Shown here in pieces: positions 6,674 through 13,830 of a stretch of DNA of 13,830 nucleotides. The stretch spans positions 1 to 13,830 of the forward strand of contig JAILOS010000060.1 in the NCBI GenBank assembly GCA_024690695.1. Reading direction: 5' to 3'. Position 1 is the first letter of the stretch; each line of letters starts with the position of its first letter. Under the pieces are notes generated by a model. That model was given only the letters and a program-made list of their open reading frames with translations. It made no database searches and had not been told where the DNA came from. This DNA comes from Oscillospiraceae bacterium (GTDB lineage: Bacteria > Bacillota_A > Clostridia > Oscillospirales > Oscillospiraceae). A program made the position numbers and the translations under genes.

Positions 6674-8017
6674 TCAACTGACTACGCCGGATTCCTGTCC
6701 CTCCGGCACCGGGAACAGGACGCGCAGTTCGAACCAGCCGTCCTGGGCCTTGACGGTCATCGAACCGTCGTATTTCTCCACGATGCTGCGGATGCTCTTC
6801 ATGCCGTAGCCGTGATATTTGGCGTCCTTGGCGGTGACGGGCAAACCGTCGGCAAACTGCAGCTCGCCCTCGTAGCAGTTTTCCATGCGGATGCGGACGA
6901 AGCTCTTTTGTCTTGCCACGGACACATGGATCAGGCGCTTGCTCTCATCCGGAAGCTTTTCCGCGCTCTCGATGGCGTTGTCGAGGGCGTTTCCGAAAAG
7001 GACGCTCAAATCGGTGGGCTTCATAAAGCCGAGCTCCTTGCCGTCGGCCACGCAGGTCATGCTGATCCCGAGACTCTGGCATCGGATGGACTTGGCCGTC
7101 AGCAGCGTATCCAGCGCTTTGTTGCCGGTTTTGTTCTGGGTTTCGTAGCTTTGGATCTCCTGCTCCATTTCGTCCAGATAGCGCAGCTTGTCCTCCGAGG
7201 CAATTTCCGAGCGCAGGAGCTGGATCTGATGCTTCAGATCATGGTATTTCCGGTTGACAAGCTCCACGCTCTCAGCCGAGGTGCGGTAATTCTCCTTCTG
7301 CATATGCAGCAGCTTGTGCAGGTACTCCTTTTCCATGCGCACGCTCATGTCGCAAAGCTGCATATGAAACGCCAGCAGCATGCCGACGCCGCCCAGATCG
7401 GCCAGCGTGTGGATGGAAAAGATGCCCAGCACGTCATGCCCGCTGAACGGGGTGTCCGGGTCCAGATAGCTCAGATTGCTCAGCGCGAACACCAGCAGCC
7501 CCAGCAGGACGACGACCGTCAGCTCACGCCACGTGATCGTCAGGCTTTCGTTGTTCTCCCGATAGCGGCGCTCGATCAGAAAGGTCGCGCCGAAGACGAT
7601 CGGGTGGACGACCAGGAGAAAGATGAGATTGATCCCCAGATTCAGAGGCAGATTCATGCTGGTCAGCCCGAAATAGAACAGCTGATATTCCAGCGAGGCC
7701 GCAAATTCGCCGAGAATGAAAATGCGCACGCTGAAATACAGCGCCTTTTTCCATGAGACCGCCGCGGACAGATAAAAGAAAGCAAAAATCAGCCCGAAGA
7801 TCGTCAGCATGCTGACGGCGAAGAGCAGGTGCTCCACGCCGTCCGTCCAGATCATAAAAGCGCCCAGCACCAGCAGGAACAGCACGGAGACCCAGACCTG
7901 ACGGCCCGGTGAATGGCGCCGCCTGTTCACCGCAAGGAAGACCAGCGCGCCGAGCCAGTAGGCCAGCGCGTAGAAGGCCCCGGGCGTATGGCCCAGATTC
8001 GCTCCCCATCCGCTCAT
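6674..8017 (-). CDS. GHKL-domain sensor histidine kinase (partner of the LytTR regulator)
   Basis: This 447-residue membrane kinase has a hydrophobic N-terminal part (about residues 12-220) with six or seven membrane segments, then a coiled dimerisation region with the phospho-acceptor motif NRKYHDLKHQ (His259). The C-terminal ATPase domain is of the GHKL type: N-box GNALDNAIE (342-350) and G-box HGYGMKSI (402-409). This is the architecture of AgrC-like and related kinases, which often sense peptides; the signal here is unknown. The ATG overlaps the regulator's TGA as ATGA, so the two genes are co-translated. No peptide precursor or processing protease is nearby, so an Agr-type quorum circuit is not supported. 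Confidence 0.93.
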   Translation of the reverse strand: MSGWGANLGHTPGAFYALAYWLGALVFLAVNRRRHSPGRQVWVSVLFLLVLGAFMIWTDGVEHLLFAVSMLTIFGLIFAFFYLSAAVSWKKALYFSVRIFILGEFAASLEYQLFYFGLTSMNLPLNLGINLIFLLVVHPIVFGATFLIERRYRENNESLTITWRELTVVVLLGLLVFALSNLSYLDPDTPFSGHDVLGIFSIHTLADLGGVGMLLAFHMQLCDMSVRMEKEYLHKLLHMQKENYRTSAESVELVNRKYHDLKHQIQLLRSEIASEDKLRYLDEMEQEIQSYETQNKTGNKALDTLLTAKSIRCQSLGISMTCVADGKELGFMKPTDLSVLFGNALDNAIESAEKLPDESKRLIHVSVARQKSFVRIRMENCYEGELQFADGLPVTAKDAKYHGYGMKSIRSIVEKYDGSMTVKAQDGWFELRVLFPVPEGQESGVVS

Positions 8018-8724
8018 TTACTTACCTCATTCATGTAATCGTTCAGCGCGTCCAGCAGCGCCTTTTTCCGGGCGCGGCTGACCTGAATGCGCTCGCCGTC
8101 GAGGATCAGATCGTTATTCTGCACGCCGTCCACATACTCCAGATTGACCAGATAGCACTTGCTGCAGCGGAAAAAGTGCGTGGAGCCCAACATCGCCTCC
8201 GCCTCGGCCAGCGTGCCGCGGGTGAGGATGCTGTCGCGCCGGGTGTGGTAGAGCAGGTCGTGATCCTGCACCTCGACGTAGAGGATCTTCGACACGTCCA
8301 GCTTCTGCACGCCGCCCTTGATCGGCACCGAGATATAGCGCCGCTTCCGGTTTTCCATGCGGGAGATCGCGCGGTCGATGCGCTGGGAGAAGGCAAAGTA
8401 GTTCACCGGCTTGAGCACATAGTCCAGCGCGTCCACCGCGTAGCCGCGCATGACGAACTGCGGGGTGTTGGTGATGAAGATGATCACGACCTCCTGATCC
8501 AGCTCGCGGATCTTCTCCGCGGCGGTCATGCCGTCCATAAAGCGCATGGCGATGTCCATCAGGATCAGATCGTAGTCCGCCTGATAGGCCTCGGTGATCT
8601 CGTCGCCGTCGGTGAAAACGGATACGCGGAAATGATGGCCGCTCTGCGCCTCATATTGCCTCAGATAGTCGAGAAATTCCCTGCGGTATTGCTCGTCGTC
8701 CTCTACCAATGCGACACGGATCAC
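8014..8724 (-). CDS. LytTR-family response regulator
   Basis: This 236-residue regulator has an N-terminal receiver domain (about 1-120) with acidic pocket D9/D10, phospho-acceptor D57 in LILMDI, and the conserved Thr and Lys regions FITNT and LKPVNYF. A LytTR DNA-binding domain follows (about 132-232, 'RRYISVPIKGGVQKLDVSKILYVEV...FFRCSKCYLVNL'). LytTR proteins bind pairs of short direct repeats upstream of their targets. The start is a GTG at 8724, supported by GAGGTGAG 5 bases upstream and by the promoter position; no upstream ATG fits. The gene is first in a two-gene operon with the sensor kinase. Its targets cannot be told from this window. Confidence 0.93.
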   Translation of the reverse strand: MIRVALVEDDEQYRREFLDYLRQYEAQSGHHFRVSVFTDGDEITEAYQADYDLILMDIAMRFMDGMTAAEKIRELDQEVVIIFITNTPQFVMRGYAVDALDYVLKPVNYFAFSQRIDRAISRMENRKRRYISVPIKGGVQKLDVSKILYVEVQDHDLLYHTRRDSILTRGTLAEAEAMLGSTHFFRCSKCYLVNLEYVDGVQNNDLILDGERIQVSRARKKALLDALNDYMNEVSK

Positions 8725-8745
8725 AGAGTCTCACCTCTTTTCTGT

Positions 8746-8774
8746 AGTATATCGGATTCTTTTCCCGCAGGCAA
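8746..8774 (-). promoter_or_regulatory. Promoter of the regulator-kinase operon
   Basis: On the minus strand TTGCCT (8769-8774) is separated by 17 bases from TATACT (8746-8751). It fits in the 64-base gap after the GH78-like gene and predicts a short leader of about 15 bases before the GTG start. The two-component operon can therefore be expressed independently of the glycosidase upstream. An 8-bp inverted repeat (TTTTCCCG / CGGGAAAA, 8760-8767 and 8781-8788) overlaps the spacer next to the -35 box and could be an operator. Confidence 0.6.
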
Positions 8775-8788
8775 GTCCCCCGGGAAAA

Positions 8789-10669
8789 TCAGTATTCTTC
8801 CTCCGTCACGGAAAACTCGCCGCTGTCCAAACGGATATGGATCTGCTGCGCGCCCATTGGAAAGGAGCAGTCCAGACTTTTGAAAAAGCGCGTCTGGGGC
8901 TTTACCTCGTACTCGCCGCCGCCGGGGCTTAAAGGCCGCAGACCGACGAAATAGCGCGAGAGCAGATAAATGGGGCTCGCCGCCCAAGCGTGACACAGGC
9001 TCTTGCCGTAGGGGTCGCCGTACATCTCGTACTGCCGCTCGAGGGGCTTTTCGGGGTCGTATTCCTCCCAGAAAGTCACGGCGCCGAGCCGGAGCATCCC
9101 GCCCCAATAGCTTTTGATCTGCGCGAGCACCTCGTCCAGCTCTCCGAGGCGACACATTGCCTCCAGCTCGAAGAAGCGGAAATAGGGCGTCGTGATCGCG
9201 GGCACGGCGGGATTGCGCAGCACGGAATCGGCGAGCACGGTTTTGCGTTCGTCGTCCGCAATGTCAAAGAGGATCGCGAAGATGTTCGCGTGGCGGGTCA
9301 CGTTCCGCCGGCCGGAGCGGAAGGAGTCGATATAGGCCCGCTTTTCGCCATCCCAGAAGAAGATCTCAATCTGCTGAAGGAGTTCAGCACGCTCGCGCTG
9401 CCAGCGTTCCCCGTCCGGCGAGAAGCGCGCCATCACGCGGTAAGCCTCCGCCAGCAGCATCTGCAGCGCGCAGAGCGGGCCGTCGCGGTCGAAGTCGGCC
9501 CAGTCGATGAAGACCCAGTCCTTGCTCCGGCCCACGAGGAAGCCGACTTCGTCCCGCTGCGCCATGCAGAAGGCCATCAGGCTCTCCATCTGGGGCAGCA
9601 TCGCGCGTAAAAAGTCCGCGTCGCCGTAGCTGTCGTAGTACGTTTCCACGCTCAGCACCCAGATCAGCGAGTAGTCGACGATCGTGTTGACGTGGGTCGT
9701 GACCGGGTCATTGCCGCGCAGGGCGATCAGCGTGCGCTTTTCGAGCTCCCGGTCGGCGGTCAGATAGCGGTTGACATAGAGGCTCTGCCATGCGTCGCCG
9801 CCCCAGATCCACTTGTCCCGCTTTACGCCGTCGAGCAGGAACACATCGGAGCAGAGCGAAAAGGTGTGCGCCGCGACGGCAAAGATGCGGTTCAGCTCCC
9901 CGTCGTCACAGGCAAAGCGCGCCTTAACGGGGATATCCACGTACTGGTGGATGGCCCGCACCGCGTAGTCACCCGGGCGACTGTCCGGGACGAAGGCATA
10001 GCGCAGGGCCTGTCGGGGCAGACGATGGGTCGTTTCGTCGGGCGCGGCGAAGAAATAGCAGTTGACGGTGTCCAGCGCCTCGGCGCGGGATTCGCCCAGA
10101 TACACGGTCGGGCGGCCCGGGCCGAGCAGCTCCAGCGCCGCCGTTAATTCCGTTTCAAAAGTATAGAGCGTACCTCCGTTGACGGCTTCTTCCGCGATCG
10201 GCAGACAGACCTTTTCGGCGTAGGGCCAGACCGAGGGATCGCGCGCGGGGTCGGTGAAGCTCGGGCTGAAGGCGGCGCGCACCGGTTCGCGGTCATAATC
10301 CTCGACGATCCATCCGTCGTCGGAGCGGATCGCATCGCCCTGCACATAGACGGAGGGCACGCAGCCGATGCAGCCGACGTGGATGGAGATTTTATGCGTC
10401 CCCGCCGGGCAGGGGATTTCCGCGCCGAAGGGGTGCTTTTCCTCGTCGAGCTGCACGTAGCCGACGGCGCCGACGACGGCATAGACCGTGAAAACCGTGT
10501 CCTCGGTCAGCGTATAGCCGTGGCGAAAGGCGACGCGGTTCCGGAAGCCCTCGCTTTTCCAAAAGGCGGGCCAGCCGCAGCCGCGCTCGACGCGGGAGAA
10601 ATTCTGTTTCATGGCGTGGTAGCGTTCAAAATCGCCGGGGTACCACAGCCAGTAGGTTGATTCAGTCAT
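8789..10669 (-). CDS. GH78-like glycoside hydrolase (alpha-L-rhamnosidase-like)
   Basis: This 626-residue protein has an N-terminal beta-rich region (about 1-245) and an (alpha/alpha)6-barrel of the alpha-L-rhamnosidase type. Recognisable blocks are DGVKRDKWIWGGD (about 280-292), corresponding to the GH78 motif with the general acid; DWVFIDWADFDRDG (about 384-397); TFWEEYDP (about 532-539), with the expected C-terminal Glu; and the closing block 'WAASPIYLLSRYFVGLRPL'. In the first block the residue after Arg is Asp where many GH78 enzymes have Glu, so substrate and activity are uncertain. I chose the ATG at 10669, with GAGGC upstream, over the TTG at 10690, which has no binding site. No signal peptide is seen, so it is probably cytosolic. 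It lies downstream of the GH2 gene on the same strand, with a palindromic repeat between them. Confidence 0.85.
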   Translation of the reverse strand: MTESTYWLWYPGDFERYHAMKQNFSRVERGCGWPAFWKSEGFRNRVAFRHGYTLTEDTVFTVYAVVGAVGYVQLDEEKHPFGAEIPCPAGTHKISIHVGCIGCVPSVYVQGDAIRSDDGWIVEDYDREPVRAAFSPSFTDPARDPSVWPYAEKVCLPIAEEAVNGGTLYTFETELTAALELLGPGRPTVYLGESRAEALDTVNCYFFAAPDETTHRLPRQALRYAFVPDSRPGDYAVRAIHQYVDIPVKARFACDDGELNRIFAVAAHTFSLCSDVFLLDGVKRDKWIWGGDAWQSLYVNRYLTADRELEKRTLIALRGNDPVTTHVNTIVDYSLIWVLSVETYYDSYGDADFLRAMLPQMESLMAFCMAQRDEVGFLVGRSKDWVFIDWADFDRDGPLCALQMLLAEAYRVMARFSPDGERWQRERAELLQQIEIFFWDGEKRAYIDSFRSGRRNVTRHANIFAILFDIADDERKTVLADSVLRNPAVPAITTPYFRFFELEAMCRLGELDEVLAQIKSYWGGMLRLGAVTFWEEYDPEKPLERQYEMYGDPYGKSLCHAWAASPIYLLSRYFVGLRPLSPGGGEYEVKPQTRFFKSLDCSFPMGAQQIHIRLDSGEFSVTEEEY

Positions 10670-10701
10670 GGTGTCTGCCTCGATAAGCAAAGTTGAAAAT
10701 T

Positions 10702-10895
10702 AGCGTCCTCCGCAAGCCTTCTCCTTGAGGAGAAGGTGCCCCGTAGCGCCGACCATTGGTCGGCGGCAATGATAGGACGCTCAAACGCCGATCAATGATC
10801 GGCGCTACGGGCGGATGAGGTGGAAAGTCACACCTCATCAGTCATCCGCCTCGCGGGGGATCGGCGGCTGACAGCTTCCCCTCAAGGGGAAGCCT
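10702..10895. repeat. Composite intergenic repeat with nested palindromes
   Basis: This block fills most of the gap between the GH2 and GH78-like genes. Outer hairpins are CCTTCTCCT-TG-AGGAGAAGG (10717-10736) and GCTTCCCCT-CA-AGGGGAAGC (10874-10893). An inner hairpin GATGAGGTG / CACCTCATC lies at 10814-10822 and 10831-10839. Nested inside is a 72-base unit (10740-10811) whose 26-base arms are inverted copies matching at 24 of 26 positions, and each arm itself contains a 19-bp palindrome (10747-10765 and 10786-10804). A further inverted pair AGCGTCCT / AGGACGCT is at 10702-10709 and 10774-10781. The outer hairpins with a GGATGAGGTG-type centre resemble a dispersed repeat I associate with Oscillospirales genomes. 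The right hairpin abuts the GH2 stop codon. Possible roles are transcript end, mRNA stabiliser or non-autonomous mobile element. Confidence 0.75.
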
Positions 10896-13272
10896 ATATG
10901 ATCGGGATATCCACGCTTGCCGTCCTCTCGCCGTCCGTCGCGGTCACGCGGAGGACGCCGGATTCCCCGGCCCGGACGACGCTCTGCAGCTCGCCGAAAT
11001 AGCTGGGCGCTTCCGGCTGGGCGAAATTGCCCTTGAAGCTGCAGCTTCCGTTGACCGCGCCCATGACGGTGCCGTTTTCGGCGGCGAAGCGGACGGTATG
11101 CTTTTCCATCGGCTTGATCTCGCCGTCCCTGTCCGTATAGCGGACGCGGAAAAAGACCATCTCGCCCGGACGGCAGCGTTCGGACTCGCATTCGAGCCGC
11201 AGCTCGGTCTCCGCGCCGGCGGTTTTCAGAACATCCCGGCCGATCTCTTTCCCAGCGGCGTCATAGCTCACGGCGACAAGCTCGCCGGGCTGATAAGACG
11301 CCGTGAAACGGGCGATGCCTTTTTTCGGGGTTTTGCCCGCGATCTTTTGTCCGTTCAGCAGAAGCTCCACCTGCGCGGCGCGGGCGAAGATTTCGATCTG
11401 CGCCGCCTCGCCCCCGCAGCCGGGCCAAGTCCAGCTTCGCTGGGCACGCGTGAGCTGCCAGCCGGTCATCGTCGGCTTTTCCTTTTCATAGACCGGGAAT
11501 ACCGCAAGACGCGGCCCCGGTTCCAGCTCGAAGGCCACGCGGGTGTAGTCCGCCTCGGCGTTCGGCTTGCCGGTCATGTCGACACGGCAGGTGCCGCCGC
11601 GCACGCGGTCCTCCGGCGCGCCGCTGGTGTAGTCGGCAAACTCGGGGCTCGAGTCGCCGCACTCGCCGATGTAGTCCCAGGCCGCCCAGACGAAGTCGCC
11701 CACCACCTGGGGCGTGGTCTTCGCGATCTCCCAGAAGTCGTAGGCGTCGCCGATCAGGGTCTCGGAGCCGAGGATCAGCCGCTCCGGGTACTTCCTCGCG
11801 TCACCCTTGTAGCGCCAGTTGCCGTAGTTGTAGCCCGCGATGTCCATCGCGGCGAAGACGTCCCGGGTCTTCCAGTCGCAGGGCGGCAGCGTCGCGCCGA
11901 ATTTCATGAAGTCCGTTCCGATCTTGGCGGCGATCGTGTTGAAAAACTCCGAGCCGACGGCTTTTTTCTTCGGCTTTTTGGCGGCGGCGTCCTGGGCGGC
12001 TTTTGCGGCGGCCTCGGCGTTGGCCTTGGCCTTTTCGTCGCTGTAGACGCCCATGCCCATGGAAGATAGGAAGTTGAAGAAGATGTTGATGCCGCAGGTC
12101 ACCGGCCGCGTCGCATCCAGCCCGTGCAGATACGCGGTGAAATCGCGCTGGAGCTGAATACCCTTCTCCTGCGCGCTCTCGGCCACCTCGTTGCCGGTAG
12201 AGTACATCACGACGCAGGGGTGGTTGAAGTCTTTGTCCACCATGTCCTTGAGGTCCTGCTTCCACCAATCAGTCACATAGCTGGCGTAGTCATGCTCGGT
12301 CTTGTGCATATACCAGCAGTCCACGTACTCGTCCATCATCAGCATGCCCAGCTCGTCGCAGGCGTCCAGCAGGTACTTGGAGCAGGGGTTGTGCGCGGAG
12401 CGCACGGCGTTGTAGCCCGCCTCCTTCAGGATGCGGATGCGCCGCCGCTCCACCTCGGGGTAAGTGCAGGCGCCGAGCAGGCCGTTGTCGTGGTGGATGC
12501 AGGCTCCGCGCAGCACAACGCGCTTGTCGTTGAGGGCGATCCCTTTTTTCGCGTCCCAGCTCAGGGAACGCACGCCGAAACGCTCCTCCACGGTATCGTT
12601 CCCGAAGCGGACGCGGGCGGTGTAGAGCTTCGGATGCTCCGGACTCCAGAGCTCCGCGCCGGGCAGCGTCAGCTCAAAAGGCGAGGCGCCGCAGGAGGAG
12701 GCGATGACCGCATCGCCGTCCAGAAGTTCCAGCGAAACCTCCCCGGGAACGGAGGTTTCCACAGCGACTCGGACGGTCGGCGGGTCGATGGACAGCGTTT
12801 CGATCCGCACGCCGTTGCGCTTGATGTGCTGTTCCTTGCCGCTCCACAGCCACACCGGGCGGTAGATCCCGGTGCCGGAGTACCAGCGGGAATTGGGCTG
12901 ATCGGCGTTGCGGGCGATGACTGTCAGCTCGTTCTCGCCCTCGTGCAGGAAGGGGTTCAGCTCCACATAGAAATTGGTATAGCCGTAAGGACGGAAAGCG
13001 GCCTTTTCGCTGTTGAGCCAGACCTCGGCGTTGTGATACACGCCCTCGAATTCCAGCACCAGTTTCTGCCCTTGAAGCTCCGGCGGGATCGTGAATTGCT
13101 TGCTGTACTCATAGTCGCCGCCCTCAAAATAGCCGATGTTCCCCCCACCGAGGCTGCTCGGCACCCGGGCTTCAGTGCGCATGGCGTCGTAGGGCAGGGT
13201 CACGGCGACGGCCTCGCCCGCCCGGCTCAGCGGGCGGCAGATCCAGCCGCGGTTGAAATCGTGTCTCTGCAT
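10894..13272 (-). CDS. Glycoside hydrolase family 2 protein (beta-galactosidase-like, with probable DUF4982 region)
   Basis: This 792-residue enzyme shows the GH2 domain order. First comes a sugar-binding jelly roll (about 1-160, 'FNRGWICRP...YEYSKQF..W..FEGVYHNAEVWLN'), then an Ig-like domain (about 165-255). A TIM barrel (about 260-570) carries the acid/base in STGNEV (Glu362) and the nucleophile in GSET (Glu504). C-terminal beta domains follow, including a DUF4982-like part containing 'TGWQL...SWTWPG'. Inside the barrel, about residues 410-440 form an Ala/Lys-rich insert. No signal peptide is visible, so it is probably cytosolic and releases terminal beta-linked sugars such as galactose; the exact substrate is unknown. 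The ATG at 13272 has GGGAGG 7 bases upstream and is preferred over a GTG at 13299 without a binding site. It is transcribed towards the GH78-like gene and divergently from the partial gene at 13438. Confidence 0.92.
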   Translation of the reverse strand: MQRHDFNRGWICRPLSRAGEAVAVTLPYDAMRTEARVPSSLGGGNIGYFEGGDYEYSKQFTIPPELQGQKLVLEFEGVYHNAEVWLNSEKAAFRPYGYTNFYVELNPFLHEGENELTVIARNADQPNSRWYSGTGIYRPVWLWSGKEQHIKRNGVRIETLSIDPPTVRVAVETSVPGEVSLELLDGDAVIASSCGASPFELTLPGAELWSPEHPKLYTARVRFGNDTVEERFGVRSLSWDAKKGIALNDKRVVLRGACIHHDNGLLGACTYPEVERRRIRILKEAGYNAVRSAHNPCSKYLLDACDELGMLMMDEYVDCWYMHKTEHDYASYVTDWWKQDLKDMVDKDFNHPCVVMYSTGNEVAESAQEKGIQLQRDFTAYLHGLDATRPVTCGINIFFNFLSSMGMGVYSDEKAKANAEAAAKAAQDAAAKKPKKKAVGSEFFNTIAAKIGTDFMKFGATLPPCDWKTRDVFAAMDIAGYNYGNWRYKGDARKYPERLILGSETLIGDAYDFWEIAKTTPQVVGDFVWAAWDYIGECGDSSPEFADYTSGAPEDRVRGGTCRVDMTGKPNAEADYTRVAFELEPGPRLAVFPVYEKEKPTMTGWQLTRAQRSWTWPGCGGEAAQIEIFARAAQVELLLNGQKIAGKTPKKGIARFTASYQPGELVAVSYDAAGKEIGRDVLKTAGAETELRLECESERCRPGEMVFFRVRYTDRDGEIKPMEKHTVRFAAENGTVMGAVNGSCSFKGNFAQPEAPSYFGELQSVVRAGESGVLRVTATDGERTASVDIPII

Positions 13273-13305
13273 GGCAAAACCTCCCGTGTCTTTTTTCACA
13301 AGCTT

Positions 13306-13314
13306 ACCATAGCA
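13306..13314 (-). promoter_or_regulatory. Possible extended -10 promoter of the GH2 gene
   Basis: On the minus strand TG-C-TATGGT (13306-13314) has the form of an extended -10 element and would give a leader of about 27 bases. The best -35 candidate, CTGATT, is poor, so an activator may be needed. Confidence 0.35.
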
Positions 13315-13375
13315 TAAAACCGCCCTCGAATCAGCCCTTTTCCGTGAACGGTGCCGAAAGCAGCGCCATCTGTCG

Positions 13376-13404
13376 TTGCGTCAGGATCAATTGTGGTGTA
13401 TAGT
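13376..13404 (+). promoter_or_regulatory. Promoter and possible operator of the divergent GH78-like gene
   Basis: TTGCGT (13376-13381) and TATAGT (13399-13404) are separated by 17 bases; the leader would be about 27 bases. An inverted repeat GTGAT-N5-ATCAC (13403-13417) covers the predicted start of transcription and is a candidate repressor site. The 165-base gap also serves the GH2 gene on the other strand, so joint control is possible. Confidence 0.5.
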
Positions 13405-13437
13405 GATGGTCGATCACAAAAAAGGCAGGAACAAACT

Positions 13438-13830
13438 ATGGCTTTGATTTCGATTATTGAGGACTTTCAGCCGCTGAACGACGAGCGCCTGCTGAAGCGC
13501 GCCGCTGAGCTTACGCCGTCGCTCCTTCGCGAGGAGCGCGAGCCGCTGCGTCTGCCCGGGCAGAGCCTCGGCAAGGGCGAGAGCACCGTGCTGGACTTCG
13601 GCGAACATCTGGTGGGGCGGCTGACGCTGTCGCTGTCCTTTTCCGGCAGCCATCCGGATGCGCCGGCTTTTTTGAAGCTGCGCTTTGCCGAGACGGCGCG
13701 CGAGCTGGAGGAGGATCTCCAAAACAATCAGGGCTGGCTGTCGCAGAGCTGGATCCAGGAAGAACAGCTCCACGTGGATCTGGTGCCCTCGGAGCTTGTA
13801 CTCCCGCGCCGCTACGCCTTCCGCTACGTC
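13438..13830 (+). CDS. N-terminal part of a second GH78-like (alpha-L-rhamnosidase-like) protein, cut by window end
   Basis: 131 codons are visible and remain open at the right edge. ATG at 13438 follows GGCAGGA. The sequence resembles the N-terminal beta domain of large GH78 proteins: 'LDFGEHLVGRLTLSL' (about 41-55), 'LKLRFAETARELEEDL' (about 80-95), 'GWLSQSWIQEE' and 'LPRRYAFRYV' at the edge. There is no signal peptide, so it is probably cytosolic like its neighbours. The catalytic barrel lies outside the window, so activity cannot be judged. It is divergent from the GH2 gene; together with the GH78-like gene at 8789-10669 this suggests a locus for a plant- or mucin-derived oligosaccharide, but the sugar cannot be named. 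Confidence 0.8.
   Translation, partial: MALISIIEDFQPLNDERLLKRAAELTPSLLREEREPLRLPGQSLGKGESTVLDFGEHLVGRLTLSLSFSGSHPDAPAFLKLRFAETARELEEDLQNNQGWLSQSWIQEEQLHVDLVPSELVLPRRYAFRYV

Noticed and set aside
6674..8724. Agr-type quorum-sensing locus
   Set aside because: The kinase and regulator types fit, but there is no AgrB-like protease or AgrD-like peptide gene on either side.
10702..10895. CRISPR array
   Set aside because: The repeats are inverted palindromes, not regularly spaced direct repeats with unique spacers, and no cas gene is nearby.
12124..13317. 397-codon plus-strand open frame opposite the GH2 gene
   Set aside because: Composition is that of an antisense shadow and it overlaps the catalytic coding region of a clear GH2 enzyme.

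Overview
The window looks like a GC-rich chromosome segment from an anaerobic Gram-positive bacterium of the Clostridia, probably an Oscillospirales-type gut bacterium. The reasons are AGGAGG-type ribosome binding sites, a VTC/DUF4956 operon, a GHKL/LytTR two-component pair, a lipobox lipoprotein, and a hairpin-rich intergenic repeat that I associate with that order. This placement is inference; no rRNA or marker gene is present.

Left part (1-6420, probable chromosomal backbone). The window opens with the 3' end of a gene ending in a GyrI-like effector-binding domain (1-390) and a strong terminator. A Na/phosphate cotransporter with a C-terminal PhoU-like region (606-2453, minus) is divergent from a tightly overlapping operon (2822-5719, plus). 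That operon encodes a VTC-domain polyphosphate polymerase, a DUF4956 membrane protein and a secreted repeat-rich lipoprotein. The shared intergenic region carries a strong promoter for the transporter. In front of the polyphosphate operon it carries an 11-bp-spaced direct repeat of the kind bound by OmpR/PhoB-family regulators. Together this suggests a phosphate uptake and storage locus.

Junction (5720-6673). This gene-poor stretch holds a perfect 19-bp stem, two minus-strand terminator hairpins and a 45-nt fragment matching the 3' half of a tRNA-Arg(CCG). On its right lie three 11-bp repeats that look like arm-type sites of a tyrosine integrase. I read this as one end (att site) of an integrative element or genomic island extending to the right. 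No integrase lies in the window.

Right part (6674-13830, possible island cargo). A GHKL sensor kinase and LytTR response regulator form an operon with its own promoter. Upstream of it on the same strand are a GH78-like (alpha-L-rhamnosidase-like) enzyme and a GH2 enzyme with a probable DUF4982 region, separated by a nested palindromic repeat. A second GH78-like gene starts divergently and runs off the right edge. The three glycosidases have no visible signal peptide, so they probably act on imported oligosaccharides in the cytoplasm. No transporter for such sugars is in the window.
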